Shown here: in pieces, positions 34,924 through 43,558 of the stretch
Layout of the letters: each line of letters starts with the position of its first letter
Position numbering within the stretch: position 1 is the first letter of the stretch
Assembly: GCA_963674835.2 (NCBI GenBank)
Contig: CAXXKC010000003.1
Span: forward strand, 1,612,001 to 1,676,000
Origin: G963674835 sp963674835
GTDB taxonomy: Bacteria > Planctomycetota > Planctomycetia > Pirellulales > Thermoguttaceae
Reading direction: 5' to 3'
Length of the DNA: 64,000 bases
The notes under the pieces: generated by a model
Databases searched by the model: none
The model's input: the letters and a program-made list of their open reading frames with translations, nothing else
What the model was told of the DNA's origin: nothing
Position numbers and translations under genes: made by a program

Positions 34924-36708
34924 ATGATGACGGTACTCGTACGATGTTCGGCCGTTTTGCTCGTTCTGATGATCGCGGTCGCGTCGGTTGCGGCGGGGCC
35001 GGCTGAGGGAACGCTCGTCACCCGCTGGGCTGCGCAGGTTTCGGCGGAGAATGTGTTGCCGGAGTATCCGCGGCCGCAGATGGTTCGGGTTGCGTGGCTG
35101 AACCTGAACGGGGCGTGGCAAGCCGAGTTGAATCGGGCGGCGGAATCGGTGCCGGCAGGCGTGGAGTTGCCCGAGAAGGTGCTGGTGCCGTTTCCGATCG
35201 AGTCGACGCTGTCGGGAGTGAAGAAGCATGCAGAACGGGTTTGGTACCGGCGGACGTTCGAGGTGCCGGACGCGTGGAAGGGTCAGCATGTGCTTCTGCA
35301 CTTCGGAGCCGTGGACTGGGAGGCTACGGTCTACCTCAACGGCAAGAAGCTGGGTACGCATCGGGGCGGCTACGACGGTTTCAGTTTCGATATTACCGAC
35401 GCGATGAGGTCGCCGGGTCCGCAGGAGCTGCTGGTCCATGTGTACGACCCGACCGATGTTGGCGACCAACCGCGAGGCAAACAGGTTCTCAAGCTTCGGC
35501 GTACCCGATACACGCCGACGACGGGTATTTGGCAGACGGTGTGGCTGGAGCCAGTGCCTGCGGCGCACATCGACCGGCTTGTGCTGGTGCCCGATGTGTC
35601 GCAGTCCTGTCTGCGGCTGACCGTCGAGGGTGCCGGTGCCAGCACGGAGGAGAAGGTCGAGGCGGTCGTTCGCAACGGCAAGGAGGAGGTTGCCCGAGCG
35701 AAGGGGGCCGTGGGTAAGGAGATCGTTGTGGCGATCCCCAAGGACCGGCAAAAGCTGTGGTCGCCGGATAGTCCTTTTCTATATGACGTGGACGTAAAGC
35801 TCGTGCGGGATGGCCGCACGGTCGACAGCGTTAGCAGCTACTTCGGCCTGCGGAAGATCGACATGGCCAAAGACTCGCAGGGCGTGGTCTGGCTGAGACT
35901 GAACGGGGAGCGGGTGTTTCAGGTTGGCCCGTTGGATCAAGGATTCTGGCCGGACGGCCTCTACACTGCGCCGACGGACGAAGCATTGCGTTACGACATC
36001 GAAGTGACGAAGCAACTGGGCTTCAACATGACCCGCAAGCATGTGAAGGTTGAGCCGGCCCGCTGGTACTACTGGTGCGACAAGCTGGGATTGCTGGTGT
36101 GGCAAGACATGCCCAACGGGAACAACACGACGCCCGCGTCGCACGAGCAGTTCGAGACTGAGCTGCGCCGGATGATCGGGGGACTGCAGAATCACCCGTC
36201 GATTATCATGTGGGTGGTGTTCAACGAAGGTTGGGGGCAGCACGACACGGCGCGCTACGCGAAGCTGGTCAAGTCGCTCGATCCGAGCCGGCTGGTCGAC
36301 AGCGTCAGCGGTTGGAAGGACGAAAACGTGGGCGACGTTCTGGACATTCACAAGTATCCCGGGCCCGATGCGCCGGTGCGCGATCCGTCGGCGCCGGCGG
36401 CGACACCGCCGCGGGCCGTGGTGCTGGGTGAGTTTGGCGGGCTCGGACTGTCGGTGGCAGGCCACCAGTGGGCGGACAAGCACTGGGGATATCGTGAGAT
36501 GAGCGGCCCGGAGGAACTGCTGAAACGGTACGTGGCCCTGCTTGGCGAGGTGTACCATCTGAAGAAGAGCCGGGGGCTGGCCGCCGCGGTGTATACACAG
36601 ATCACGGACGTGGAGACGGAGTGCAACGGCCTGCTTACGTATGATCGGGCCGTTATCAAGGTTGATCCGAAGATCATTGCGGCCGCCAACCGTGGTGAAT
36701 CGCCGTAG
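34924..36708 (+). CDS. Secreted glycoside hydrolase family 2 protein
   Basis: The protein has 594 residues from ATG 34924 (ATG repeated at 34927) with AGGGAG at 34913-34918; the frame is open for 62 codons upstream but lacks similarity. A signal peptide is present (MTVLVRCSAVLLVLMIAV). The order is a sugar-binding jelly roll (GVKKHAERVWYRRTFEVP), an Ig-like domain and a TIM barrel. The acid/base is Glu435 in VFNEGWGQ and the nucleophile Glu503 in LGEFGGLG. It lacks the long C-terminal domains of LacZ. Beta-galactosidase, mannosidase or glucuronidase specificity cannot be separated from sequence alone. Confidence 0.93.
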   Translation: MMTVLVRCSAVLLVLMIAVASVAAGPAEGTLVTRWAAQVSAENVLPEYPRPQMVRVAWLNLNGAWQAELNRAAESVPAGVELPEKVLVPFPIESTLSGVKKHAERVWYRRTFEVPDAWKGQHVLLHFGAVDWEATVYLNGKKLGTHRGGYDGFSFDITDAMRSPGPQELLVHVYDPTDVGDQPRGKQVLKLRRTRYTPTTGIWQTVWLEPVPAAHIDRLVLVPDVSQSCLRLTVEGAGASTEEKVEAVVRNGKEEVARAKGAVGKEIVVAIPKDRQKLWSPDSPFLYDVDVKLVRDGRTVDSVSSYFGLRKIDMAKDSQGVVWLRLNGERVFQVGPLDQGFWPDGLYTAPTDEALRYDIEVTKQLGFNMTRKHVKVEPARWYYWCDKLGLLVWQDMPNGNNTTPASHEQFETELRRMIGGLQNHPSIIMWVVFNEGWGQHDTARYAKLVKSLDPSRLVDSVSGWKDENVGDVLDIHKYPGPDAPVRDPSAPAATPPRAVVLGEFGGLGLSVAGHQWADKHWGYREMSGPEELLKRYVALLGEVYHLKKSRGLAAAVYTQITDVETECNGLLTYDRAVIKVDPKIIAAANRGESP

Positions 36709-37038
36709 GTTGCCACGATTGGTGCGGTGCGAGGTATTCTGTTCGGCGTCGGGAATACCCCAAGAATGGGCCCGGAATGCCGCGGAGTTTGCCGCGCAGC
36801 TGTCCAGCGAATCATGGTGCGTGGACTGTTGCCCCCATTTCGGGGTCAGCGAAGTGTGGTCATGAACGCGACCGTGGAGGGGGCGCTCTCGCGATTCCGT
36901 GGGGTGCCGTTCCGAGAATTCGGAATCTTCCGGCAGGGGCATCGCGGGAAGCTCAGCCTGCGGCTGGCATCGGCCCGTGATCGATCGGCCGTAAGCTAGG
37001 CTTTCTTAACGGGTACCGTTCTTGGAAGCGCACACTCC
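36709..37038. other. 330-bp intergenic region with a small stem-loop
   Basis: No gene is supported. A perfect 7-bp inverted repeat GGTATTC/GAATACC (36733-36739 and 36753-36759, 13-nt loop) follows the GH2 stop by about 25 bp; it has no T-run and is at best a weak terminator. A second dyad, TTCCGA/TCGGAA around GAAT, lies in the right half of the gap. Confidence 0.4.
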
Positions 37039-38007
37039 ATGCAGCACGCCGACGCGAAACTACTGCTTGTGGATGATGAGCCGGGGATCCTGCGTCTGCT
37101 TTCCCGCTGGCTGGCCAACGCCGGCTATTCGGTGCGAGTAGCCACCGACGGGCGCGATGCGGTAGCGGCCATTGAACAGGAGTGCCCGGACCTGGTAATC
37201 ACGGACTGGGAGATGCCGCGGATGGACGGGTTGGAGTTGTGCCGGCACCTTCGGCAGATGGAACTGCCCCATTACGTGTACACTATCTTTCTGAGCGTGA
37301 GGACCGGGCCGGACGAGTCGGTATATGCCCTGGACCTCGGGGCTGACGACTTCGTGGCCAAGCCGGTTCGTCAGGGGGAGCTGTTGGCGCGAGTGCGAGC
37401 CGGTGCCCGCCTGATGGCCCTGGAACGACGTTTGAGCCAGTTAACCAGCAGCGATCCTCTGACCGGTCTGCTGACCCAGCGGGCATTCTACGAGTGCCTG
37501 GACAAGGAGTGGCAGCGCGCCGAGCGGCACGAATTGTCGCTTTCGTGCGTGATGATCGATCTCGATCTGTTTCGGCGCGTCAACGAAGCGCACGGGCACG
37601 CGATGGGCGACCGCGTGCTGAAGGCGGTTGCCCAAATGCTCAGCGAGACGTGCCGGCGGAGCGACTTTCTTTGCCGGTACGGCGGCGAGGAATTCGCGGT
37701 CCTGCTGCCGGAAACGGGCGGCGATAACGCATCGGTGTGGGCAGAGCGGGTACGCCGGCGCATGGCGGGTCTGGATTTTGGCGCGGGCGGAAAGAGGGTA
37801 TCGATCACAGCCAGTTTCGGGGTCGCCGAGAAGAATGAGAGTCATCGCACGGAAGGAGCGTTGGTTGATCAGGCGGCCCAAGCGCTATCGTGTGCGAAGC
37901 GATGGGGGCGCGATCGTGTGATCCGCATCGAATCGGTCGCCAACGAGGAGGCCCCGTCGAGCGAGCCGACGTGTTCAGCGGAAGCTACGGACGACCGCAG
38001 CGGTTGA
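37039..38007 (+). CDS. Response regulator with GGDEF diguanylate cyclase output
   Basis: The protein has 322 residues. The receiver (about 5-125) has LLLVDDEPG, acceptor Asp in ITDWEMP and Lys in VAKPV. The GGDEF domain begins near DPLTGLLTQRAFYE. The active-site loop is RYGGEEFAVLLPE, an intact GGEEF. An RxxD inhibitory site (RRSD) sits exactly five residues before it, so product inhibition by c-di-GMP is expected. It should make c-di-GMP when phosphorylated. No kinase gene is adjacent. The 3' end overlaps the convergent HTH gene by 23 bp. Confidence 0.95.
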   Translation: MQHADAKLLLVDDEPGILRLLSRWLANAGYSVRVATDGRDAVAAIEQECPDLVITDWEMPRMDGLELCRHLRQMELPHYVYTIFLSVRTGPDESVYALDLGADDFVAKPVRQGELLARVRAGARLMALERRLSQLTSSDPLTGLLTQRAFYECLDKEWQRAERHELSLSCVMIDLDLFRRVNEAHGHAMGDRVLKAVAQMLSETCRRSDFLCRYGGEEFAVLLPETGGDNASVWAERVRRRMAGLDFGAGGKRVSITASFGVAEKNESHRTEGALVDQAAQALSCAKRWGRDRVIRIESVANEEAPSSEPTCSAEATDDRSG

Positions 38008-38278
38008 GATTGCGTCGTTGCCGCATTGCTCGTACGCGACAAAGCAAGCAAGGCATCTGCACCTTGCCTCCGCAGCCGGGGCACCGCTCCCAAGGTCCCT
38101 CCCAGACGGCGAGTTTGGGGGCGAGCCCGTTGGGTTCGGGCCGATCGCGTCGTTTGCCGTGCGCGATGGCGTGGACAATCCCGCGGCTTACCCCCAGATG
38201 ACGCGCAATGGCCCTCTGGGAGAGTCGACCTTCGCCGAGCAGTTGCCGGATTTCCGCCACAACAGCTGGAGTCAACAT
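37985..38278 (-). CDS. Small HTH / zinc-ribbon DNA-binding protein
   Basis: The protein has 97 residues from ATG 38278, with AGAGGT about 6 nt upstream on the minus strand. Residues 1-45 form a helix-turn-helix like those of resolvases or Xre/AsnC types (SQRAIARHLGVSRGIVHAIA). The C-terminus has a four-Cys zinc ribbon (CPGCGG and CLLC). Planctomycetes have many copies of this small HTH-plus-Cys design (family knowledge from memory). An AT-rich dyad lies 110 bp upstream and may be its operator. It is convergent with and overlaps the GGDEF gene. Confidence 0.82.
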   Translation of the reverse strand: MLTPAVVAEIRQLLGEGRLSQRAIARHLGVSRGIVHAIAHGKRRDRPEPNGLAPKLAVWEGPWERCPGCGGKVQMPCLLCRVRAMRQRRNLNRCGRP

Positions 38279-38388
38279 AGTTGCACCTCTCGTGCTCGGT
38301 TGCAGACGCCAACATGGATGCCATCCTGCGAATAACGGGGGCGTTAGGTCCCACCCGATCCGTAACGGGATGGTCGCAGCGTAGCATA

Positions 38389-38424
38389 AAATGGTCATTT
38401 TTTCAAATGTATTATTGACCATTT
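38389..38424. promoter_or_regulatory. AT-rich inverted repeat, candidate operator
   Basis: AAATGGTCA (38389-38397) and TGACCATTT (38416-38424) are perfect 9-bp arms separated by 18 bases. The stretch is strikingly AT-rich against its GC-rich surroundings. It lies between the divergent HTH/zinc-ribbon gene (start 38278) and the small gene at 38578, so it could control either. Confidence 0.5.
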
Positions 38425-38577
38425 GTTCACCTATTCATGCCCATAGATCATGGGAAAATGTAAGTTCAATTCTGCCCGTGATTTCCGGTTCCCGCCCTCG
38501 ACGACATGCGGGCAGAACGCTAGGATAGAGGCATTGACCCGCCGATTTCGCCATACCTTCATCGGAGGACACGCCCT

Positions 38578-38826
38578 GTGACCCTGCAGCCCTACAGCCC
38601 AGAAATGCTCGATCGCATGGCTTTGGAATTGCTAGATTTGGCTGCTATTTTGCGCAAAATGTCGGAAAGGAGCCGCGAGCATCAGATTGAGGATTTCACT
38701 CTGCACGACAAGAAGGCCCGCGAGTGGATCGTGAATATTGGGCGTTGGGCGCGCAAGGCGCAGGCCGAGCTGGAAATGCGGGTGCTTGAGGCCCGGGCAA
38801 CGCAGCGAGCCTTGGCGAGCGGATGA
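38578..38826 (+). CDS. Small helical hypothetical protein
   Basis: The protein has 82 residues from GTG 38578; GGAGG about 10 nt upstream supports the start. It is predicted nearly all helical and charged (LELLDLAAILRKMSERSREH, KAREWIVNIGRWARKAQAELEMRVLEARA), fitting a coiled coil or four-helix bundle. There is no membrane segment, signal or Cys motif. I do not recognise a family. Confidence 0.65.
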   Translation: MTLQPYSPEMLDRMALELLDLAAILRKMSERSREHQIEDFTLHDKKAREWIVNIGRWARKAQAELEMRVLEARATQRALASG

Positions 38827-39084
38827 CCAGGCCAGGCGTCCGCATCGGAGCCCTAGGTAACATGCGAAGCATGGGTATTCAGCTACGTTTCTCGGCATTG
38901 TGGCAAACCTCGCCCGGATTCTCCAGCCACGCAAGCGGAGCGGTCGATGAAGGTAACGGACCGGCAGGCAAGCGGCCTGGCTGCGAGCGGCGTGTCGTGG
39001 GCCTTGATGGCTAAGAGTCGCTACGGAAAAGCGTTGCCAGCCGCGGTGGATTTGCGCCGGTCGTGGCCTCCCTCCCCCTGCTGA

Positions 39085-39186
39085 ATGCCTGCTATGTCTG
39101 CTGAAACGCTTCAACCGGTGTTGACTCTCATGTTCTTTGCCATCTGCGCGATGGCAGGTGCCATTCTGGTGCGCGAAGCCAAGTGA
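39085..39186 (+). CDS. Possible 33-residue membrane microprotein
   Basis: ATG 39085 to TGA 39186. The translation has a single hydrophobic helix (LTLMFFAICAMAGAIL) ending in a charged VREAK tail, a typical microprotein layout. No Shine-Dalgarno sequence precedes either ATG (39085 or 39094). It is offered only because it looks protein-like in an otherwise empty gap. Confidence 0.28.
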   Translation: MPAMSAETLQPVLTLMFFAICAMAGAILVREAK

Positions 39187-39413
39187 GTCGATCCGATCCG
39201 TAGGGCCGTATTCGGAAGCGTCAGTTATCACCCAGTGTGTCTCCGGGCGACCCTGGGGGTCTCGGCCGTCGCTGGCTTTTGCCGGAGGGAATGTGGCTGG
39301 GACTCGATGCGCGTGCCTGGTGAATTGCGGCACCCCCCCGAGGATCTGAGTGGAAAGCGTGGCGTTGGGCCGCGATTCAATCTGCATGGTCAGCCGCGGT
39401 CATCGTCATTCCC

Positions 39414-39427
39414 CTAATTCGGATTAG
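39414..39427. other. Small stem-loop
   Basis: CTAAT and ATTAG pair around a TCGG tetraloop. It lies 41 bp before the larger hairpin at 39468-39497. Confidence 0.4.
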
Positions 39428-39467
39428 TCGCTCCGTGTGACGGCCCGGTGTGGCGATATCCGGGCAG

Positions 39468-39497
39468 GTTCATTCTCGCCCAAGGCGAGAACTGAAC
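39468..39497. other. Strong hairpin upstream of the HEAT-repeat gene
   Basis: TTCTCGCC (39473-39480) pairs perfectly with GGCGAGAA (39484-39491) around CAA, and the flanks GTTCA (39468-39472) and TGAAC (39493-39497) extend the stem past one bulged C, giving 13 pairs. There is no following T-run, so a standard rho-independent terminator is unlikely. It lies 160 bp before the HEAT gene and could be a leader structure. Confidence 0.5.
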
Positions 39498-39656
39498 GTA
39501 TGATTGTTGGGTGTGCGGGGTTATGATCGGCGAGCCGCATCGCCCGACTGGTGTGACCTGAGTGGCAGCAGAAGCGACGTAGGCGAGCTGCAGGCCGGTC
39601 GCCAGCTAGCAAGCGCCGTCGAGACTACGAACAGAGCATTGCGCGTGGGAGGAAAC

Positions 39657-41318
39657 ATGAGAACAACGTACCGCCTTGTTGCGACAGTGTGGTGCTTGGT
39701 GTTGGCGTGTACGGCTGCTGCCGGCGCAGAGACGGCTGCGGTGTCGGACGCGGTTCAGTCGCTCAAGTCGAGCGATCCGGCCGTGCGCATTGCAGCAATC
39801 GATCGGCTGGGCAACATGGGGCCGACGGCAGTCGAAGCGGTTGGCGCTCTGGCAGGAGTTCTGGACGACGCCGATCCGATGGTGCGAGCCCACGCCGCGC
39901 GAAGTTTGGGTGAGATCGGTCCCGCGGCCAAGTCGGCCGTGCCGGCGCTGGCCAAGCTGTTGGTCGATCCGGACAAGGTGGTTCGGCGCGAGGCGGTGTC
40001 GGCGATCGGCGCGATTCATCCGGATCCGGAGGTTGCCGTTCCGCTGTTGGTGAAGGTGCTTCGAGACTCCGAGCCTTCGGTGCGCGTTCGCGCATTGCGA
40101 GCGCTGGTTGAAATGGGCAAACCAGCGACGGGGCCATTGGCCAAGATGCTCGATGACGATGAACTGGAGTACTGGGCGGGACTGGGATTGGCCGAGTTGG
40201 GGCCGTTGGCCGAGGGTGCGATTCCCGCGTTGATCGAAGAGATTCACGATCCGAGCGTGGCGTCGCGCCGCGAGGCGATCCTGGCGTTGGCCGCGATGGG
40301 CCCTGGGGCCAAGGCGGCTGTGGACGCGTTGACCAATGCGTTGGACGACACGTCGGTGCGCGGCGCCGCGGCGTTTGCCCTGGGTCGCATCGGGCCGGCG
40401 GCTCGTCCCGCAACGGGGAAGCTGGAGACATTGAGTGCTGAGCCTGACGTGCTGCTGAAGACGGTAAGCGTGTGGGCGTTGGCGAGGATCTACCCAGACG
40501 ATCAGCAGCGCAAGAAGCAGGCGACCGTGCTATTGGCTGAGGCGTTGACGAATCGGGAGCGATTGGTGCGCGAGGCGGCGGCTCGGGCTTTGGCCGATTT
40601 GCGGCCCGGCGCGAAGCTGGCAATGCCGGCGATTCGCAACGCGTTGAAGCATGCGGATGACGCCCAGGTGAACGACGCGTTGGAGGCGATGGCCAGCCTG
40701 GGTGCGGCGGCTGTTCCCGGGTTGATCGAAGCATTGCATCACAAGCCGGCCCAGGCGAGAGTGGCGTATATTCTGGGGCGGATTGGACCGGAGGCGGCAC
40801 CGGCCGTGCCGGCATTGGCCAAATTGGTCGAGTCGGCGGACCCGGACGTTCAGCGTGAGGTTGTGTTCGCACTGGCGGAAATCGGTCCGAAGGCGGCCCC
40901 GGCCGTTGGAGAGTTGGTCAAGGTATTTGAAAGCGGCCCGCCGGCGATTCGTTACGGCGCCGGGTACGCATTGGGAGAGATCGGTCCGGCGGCATTGGCT
41001 GCCAAGCCGGCGTTGTTGAAGGGATTGCAAGACAACGACACCGTCGTCGCACTGGTGAGTGCCTGGGCGCTGGCGCACATCGACGCTAAGTGCGAGGCAT
41101 CGTGCCAGAAGTCGGTGCCGTTGTTGATCCAGGGCCTTCAGGACCCCGAAGCACGATTTCGGCAGGAAGCCGCGGCAGCGTTGGGTTGCTACGGTTCGCT
41201 GGCGAAGGCGGCCGTGCCCGCGTTGGAGAAAGCGGCTCGCGATGAGGATCCGGGTGTTCGGGAGGCGGCTGCCGAGGCATTGAAGGCTATCGGCGGGCAG
41301 GGACCAGTTGCGCAGTGA
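39657..41318 (+). CDS. Exported HEAT-repeat protein
   Basis: The protein has 553 residues from ATG 39657, with GGGAGGAAAC directly upstream. A signal peptide covers residues 1-24 (LVLACTAAAGAE). The rest is an array of about a dozen or more HEAT repeats of ~37 residues, each built on patterns such as VRAHAARSLGEIGPAAKSAVPALAKLL. It is a protein-binding scaffold, probably periplasmic. Two Cys in CEASCQK interrupt the array near residue 480. The next gene encodes another exported protein 22 bp downstream, so the three genes to lspA look like one operon. Confidence 0.92.
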   Translation: MRTTYRLVATVWCLVLACTAAAGAETAAVSDAVQSLKSSDPAVRIAAIDRLGNMGPTAVEAVGALAGVLDDADPMVRAHAARSLGEIGPAAKSAVPALAKLLVDPDKVVRREAVSAIGAIHPDPEVAVPLLVKVLRDSEPSVRVRALRALVEMGKPATGPLAKMLDDDELEYWAGLGLAELGPLAEGAIPALIEEIHDPSVASRREAILALAAMGPGAKAAVDALTNALDDTSVRGAAAFALGRIGPAARPATGKLETLSAEPDVLLKTVSVWALARIYPDDQQRKKQATVLLAEALTNRERLVREAAARALADLRPGAKLAMPAIRNALKHADDAQVNDALEAMASLGAAAVPGLIEALHHKPAQARVAYILGRIGPEAAPAVPALAKLVESADPDVQREVVFALAEIGPKAAPAVGELVKVFESGPPAIRYGAGYALGEIGPAALAAKPALLKGLQDNDTVVALVSAWALAHIDAKCEASCQKSVPLLIQGLQDPEARFRQEAAAALGCYGSLAKAAVPALEKAARDEDPGVREAAAEALKAIGGQGPVAQ

Positions 41319-41340
41319 AGCATTACGGGAGACAAACGCC

Positions 41341-42021
41341 ATGAAAGCCTATGTCATCAGCACTGGCATCGTTTCGGTACTATTGCTGGGCGGGCTACAC
41401 GCTCAGGGGCAGATGTATCCGAACAATTTCTATCCCGGCTACGGTCCCAGGTTCGGTTGGTTCGACAACGGTTATCATGCCTCGACGGCCGCGGAAGGTT
41501 ACGCGCGAGGCATGGCCGACGTGATCCGGTCGCAAGGGCAGTACAACCTGATGAATTCGCAGGCGGCCGTGAACATGACGCAGGCACAGCGTCAGGCCAT
41601 CGAGAATCAGAAGTTGTGGACGGATACGTATTTCCGCATGCGGGAGACGAACGCTGAGTATCGGGCCAAGAATCGAAGGCCAACGCCGACTCGCGAGGAT
41701 TGGATCCGCTATGCACAGGCGGGGAAGCCTGCGCGGTTGAGCCCTGGCGAGCTCGATACGGTCAACGGAACGATTCATTGGCCGAGTTTGCTGGATACCA
41801 GCACATTTGCTTCGTACCGGACTGAGCTGGAGAAGTTGTTCGCGGAGCGAGCGCAGGCGGGGAGTATGGACGGTGACTCCGTGATTCGGACTCGCCAGAT
41901 CACGCAGGCCATGCTGCAGGATCTGAAGGGTCAGATCAGCGACGTGCCGTCGTCGGAATATCTCCGCGCTCGGAGATTCATCGAGAGCCTGGCTTACGAA
42001 TCGACGATGCCGAAGTCGTGA
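41341..42021 (+). CDS. Secreted hypothetical protein
   Basis: The protein has 226 residues from ATG 41341; an upstream in-frame codon at 41308 lies in the previous gene. The signal peptide ends near GGLHAQGQ. It is followed by a Tyr/Pro/Gly-rich linker (YPNNFYPGYGPRFGW) and a mostly helical domain (MNSQAAVNMTQAQRQAIENQ). The design recurs among planctomycete exported proteins, but no function is known. It sits between the HEAT-repeat gene and lspA; its stop overlaps the lspA start. Confidence 0.75.
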   Translation: MKAYVISTGIVSVLLLGGLHAQGQMYPNNFYPGYGPRFGWFDNGYHASTAAEGYARGMADVIRSQGQYNLMNSQAAVNMTQAQRQAIENQKLWTDTYFRMRETNAEYRAKNRRPTPTREDWIRYAQAGKPARLSPGELDTVNGTIHWPSLLDTSTFASYRTELEKLFAERAQAGSMDGDSVIRTRQITQAMLQDLKGQISDVPSSEYLRARRFIESLAYESTMPKS

Positions 42022-42548
42022 TTGACCGGATGGAACGCGTGACTGAGCTACGGATACGGCTGGCGCTGGCTTTGGCGCTATTGGTATGTTGCGTTGGCTG
42101 CGACCAGGCAACGAAGCGCTTGGCGACCAAGATGCTCAGTGGGAGGCCGGCGCAATCGTACTGCTTCGATACGCTTCGATTGCAGTATGCCCTGAACCCG
42201 GGCGGGTTCCTGAATCTAGGCGCCGATTTGGCGCCACGGTTGCGGTTCTGGATCTTCGCGGTGCTCAACGCGATGCTGTTGGGCGGGGCGGCGTACGTGC
42301 TGGCCGTTCGCTGGAACATGCAACTGCTGAAGTTCGTCGCCGTTGTCCTGATTCTCGCCGGCGGCGTGGGGAACCAGATCGACCGGACGATGCAAGGTGG
42401 TCTGGTGACCGACTTTCTCAACGTGGGGATCGGCCCGCTTCGGACGGGCATCTTCAACGTAGCCGATATGGCCCTGATGGCGGGTGCGATCGTGTTGTTG
42501 ATCGCCAGTTTCACGACGCCGGCGAGCGGGCAGGAATCGGCCGAGTGA
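42018..42548 (+). CDS. lspA: Signal peptidase II (lipoprotein signal peptidase)
   Basis: The protein has 176 residues from GTG 42018 (GTGA overlap with the previous stop); ATG 42030 is an alternative. Four membrane helices are visible. Family motifs are DQATKRLA after helix 1, LNPGGFLNLG, and the two catalytic-Asp regions GGVGNQIDR and FNVADMAL. It cleaves lipoprotein signal peptides before the lipidated Cys. One oddity is CCVGC just before DQATK, giving the enzyme a lipobox-like string in its own first helix. Placement with two exported proteins is consistent with an envelope role. Confidence 0.88.
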   Translation: MIDRMERVTELRIRLALALALLVCCVGCDQATKRLATKMLSGRPAQSYCFDTLRLQYALNPGGFLNLGADLAPRLRFWIFAVLNAMLLGGAAYVLAVRWNMQLLKFVAVVLILAGGVGNQIDRTMQGGLVTDFLNVGIGPLRTGIFNVADMALMAGAIVLLIASFTTPASGQESAE

Positions 42549-42699
42549 GTTCGCGGCGATGCCGCGGGGCGGGCAGCATCGTGCGGGGTCGATTCGCCGG
42601 CAAAGGGACAAACCGACCGCGGCGCTTGTTGGGCGGTATGGAGCCGGGTTATGATGGCCGGATGAACGGTATTCCTCGGTTTGCAGTTGAGGCCTCACG

Positions 42700-43557
42700 A
42701 TGAACATGCTGATTTCCCGCCGGCGGTTTCTGGCCGGCTCTGCCGCCGCGATTGGGACGCTTTCGATGATGACCGCCGGAAAGACGGCCGTGGCGGGTGA
42801 TGCGAGCGACATTCCGCTGGTCGATTACCACGTGCACGTGGAGGCGGCGCCCACGCTGGACGAGCTTCTGGCGATCTCGAAGAAGCGGGGCGTGAAGTTC
42901 GGTGTCGTGGAGCACGCAGGCACCAAGGCGAACAAGTACCCGGCGCTGCTGTCGACGGACGAGGATCTGCAGCGGCACTTGAAGATGCTGGAAGGCAAGC
43001 CGGTGTACAAGGGCGTGCAGGCGGAAGGGCTCGACTGGATGAGCTGCTTCTCGAAGGAGATGGTGGCACGGCTGGACTACGTGCTCACGGACGCTTTGAC
43101 GATGCCGCAGAAGAATGGAGAGCGGTGGGAACTTTGGCGACCGTGGATTCGCGTGGCCGACAAGCAGGACTTCATGGATCGATACGTTGATTTTCATCTG
43201 CAAGTGATGGAAATCGAGCCGATCGACATCCTGGCCAATCCGACGTTTCTGCCCAAGTGCCTTGCTGAAGAACACGACTCGCTATGGACGCCGAAGCGGA
43301 TGCAGAAGGTGATCGACGCGGCGGTGCAGAACGGCGTGGCCATCGAGATCAACTCACAGTACCTGCTGCCGCGGATCGCTTTTCTGCGAATGGCCAAAGC
43401 GTCGGGCGTGAAGTTCTCGTTCGGGTCGAACATTCGCGGCCCGGAAGTCGGCAAGCTCGACTATTGCCTGGCCATGGTCCGCGAGCTGGGACTGAAGCGC
43501 GAAGACCTCTTCGCGCCGGCGCCGGCCGGGCAGAAGCCGATCCAGCGGCGAGGATAG
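42700..43557 (+). CDS. Tat-exported PHP-type metal-dependent hydrolase
   Basis: The protein has 285 residues. Residues 1-33 carry a twin-arginine signal (SRRRFLAGSAAA). The mature part opens with the metal-binding DYHVHVE motif of PHP phosphoesterases; later candidate ligands are the His in VEHAG and the Glu/Asn of IEINSQYLLPR. PHP proteins hydrolyse phosphate esters, as in histidinol phosphatase, but the substrate is unknown here. A C-terminal PAPAGQKPIQRRG tail is extended and basic. An ATG at 42706 is an alternative start. Confidence 0.82.
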   Translation: MNMLISRRRFLAGSAAAIGTLSMMTAGKTAVAGDASDIPLVDYHVHVEAAPTLDELLAISKKRGVKFGVVEHAGTKANKYPALLSTDEDLQRHLKMLEGKPVYKGVQAEGLDWMSCFSKEMVARLDYVLTDALTMPQKNGERWELWRPWIRVADKQDFMDRYVDFHLQVMEIEPIDILANPTFLPKCLAEEHDSLWTPKRMQKVIDAAVQNGVAIEINSQYLLPRIAFLRMAKASGVKFSFGSNIRGPEVGKLDYCLAMVRELGLKREDLFAPAPAGQKPIQRRG

Positions 43558-43558
43558 C

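Larger units (their letters stand above)
38827..39656. other. 830-bp intergenic region
   Basis: This is the longest gap in the window. It holds a possible 33-residue membrane microprotein (39085-39186) and two perfect hairpins (39414-39427 and 39468-39497) but no recognisable gene. The open frames of 60-70 codons here lack ribosome binding sites and family similarity. A small RNA is possible but cannot be shown. Confidence 0.4.

Noticed and set aside
36733..36759. Stem-loop after the GH2 gene as a rho-independent terminator
   Set aside because: Only seven pairs, a 13-nt loop and no T-run; it is listed only as part of the intergenic description.
37985..38007. Possible frameshift or assembly error where the GGDEF gene and HTH gene overlap
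   Set aside because: The overlap is only 23 bp, the genes converge, and both C-termini read normally; short tail-to-tail overlaps are common.
38823..39014. A 63-codon frame directly after the small helical protein gene
   Set aside because: The start overlaps the previous stop, but the translation is Gly/Ser/Arg-rich without structure and there is no Shine-Dalgarno sequence.
39657..41318. HEAT-repeat array as a DNA-level tandem repeat or CRISPR-like array
   Set aside because: The periodicity is in the protein (about 37 residues) with diverged codons; there are no identical DNA repeats with spacers.
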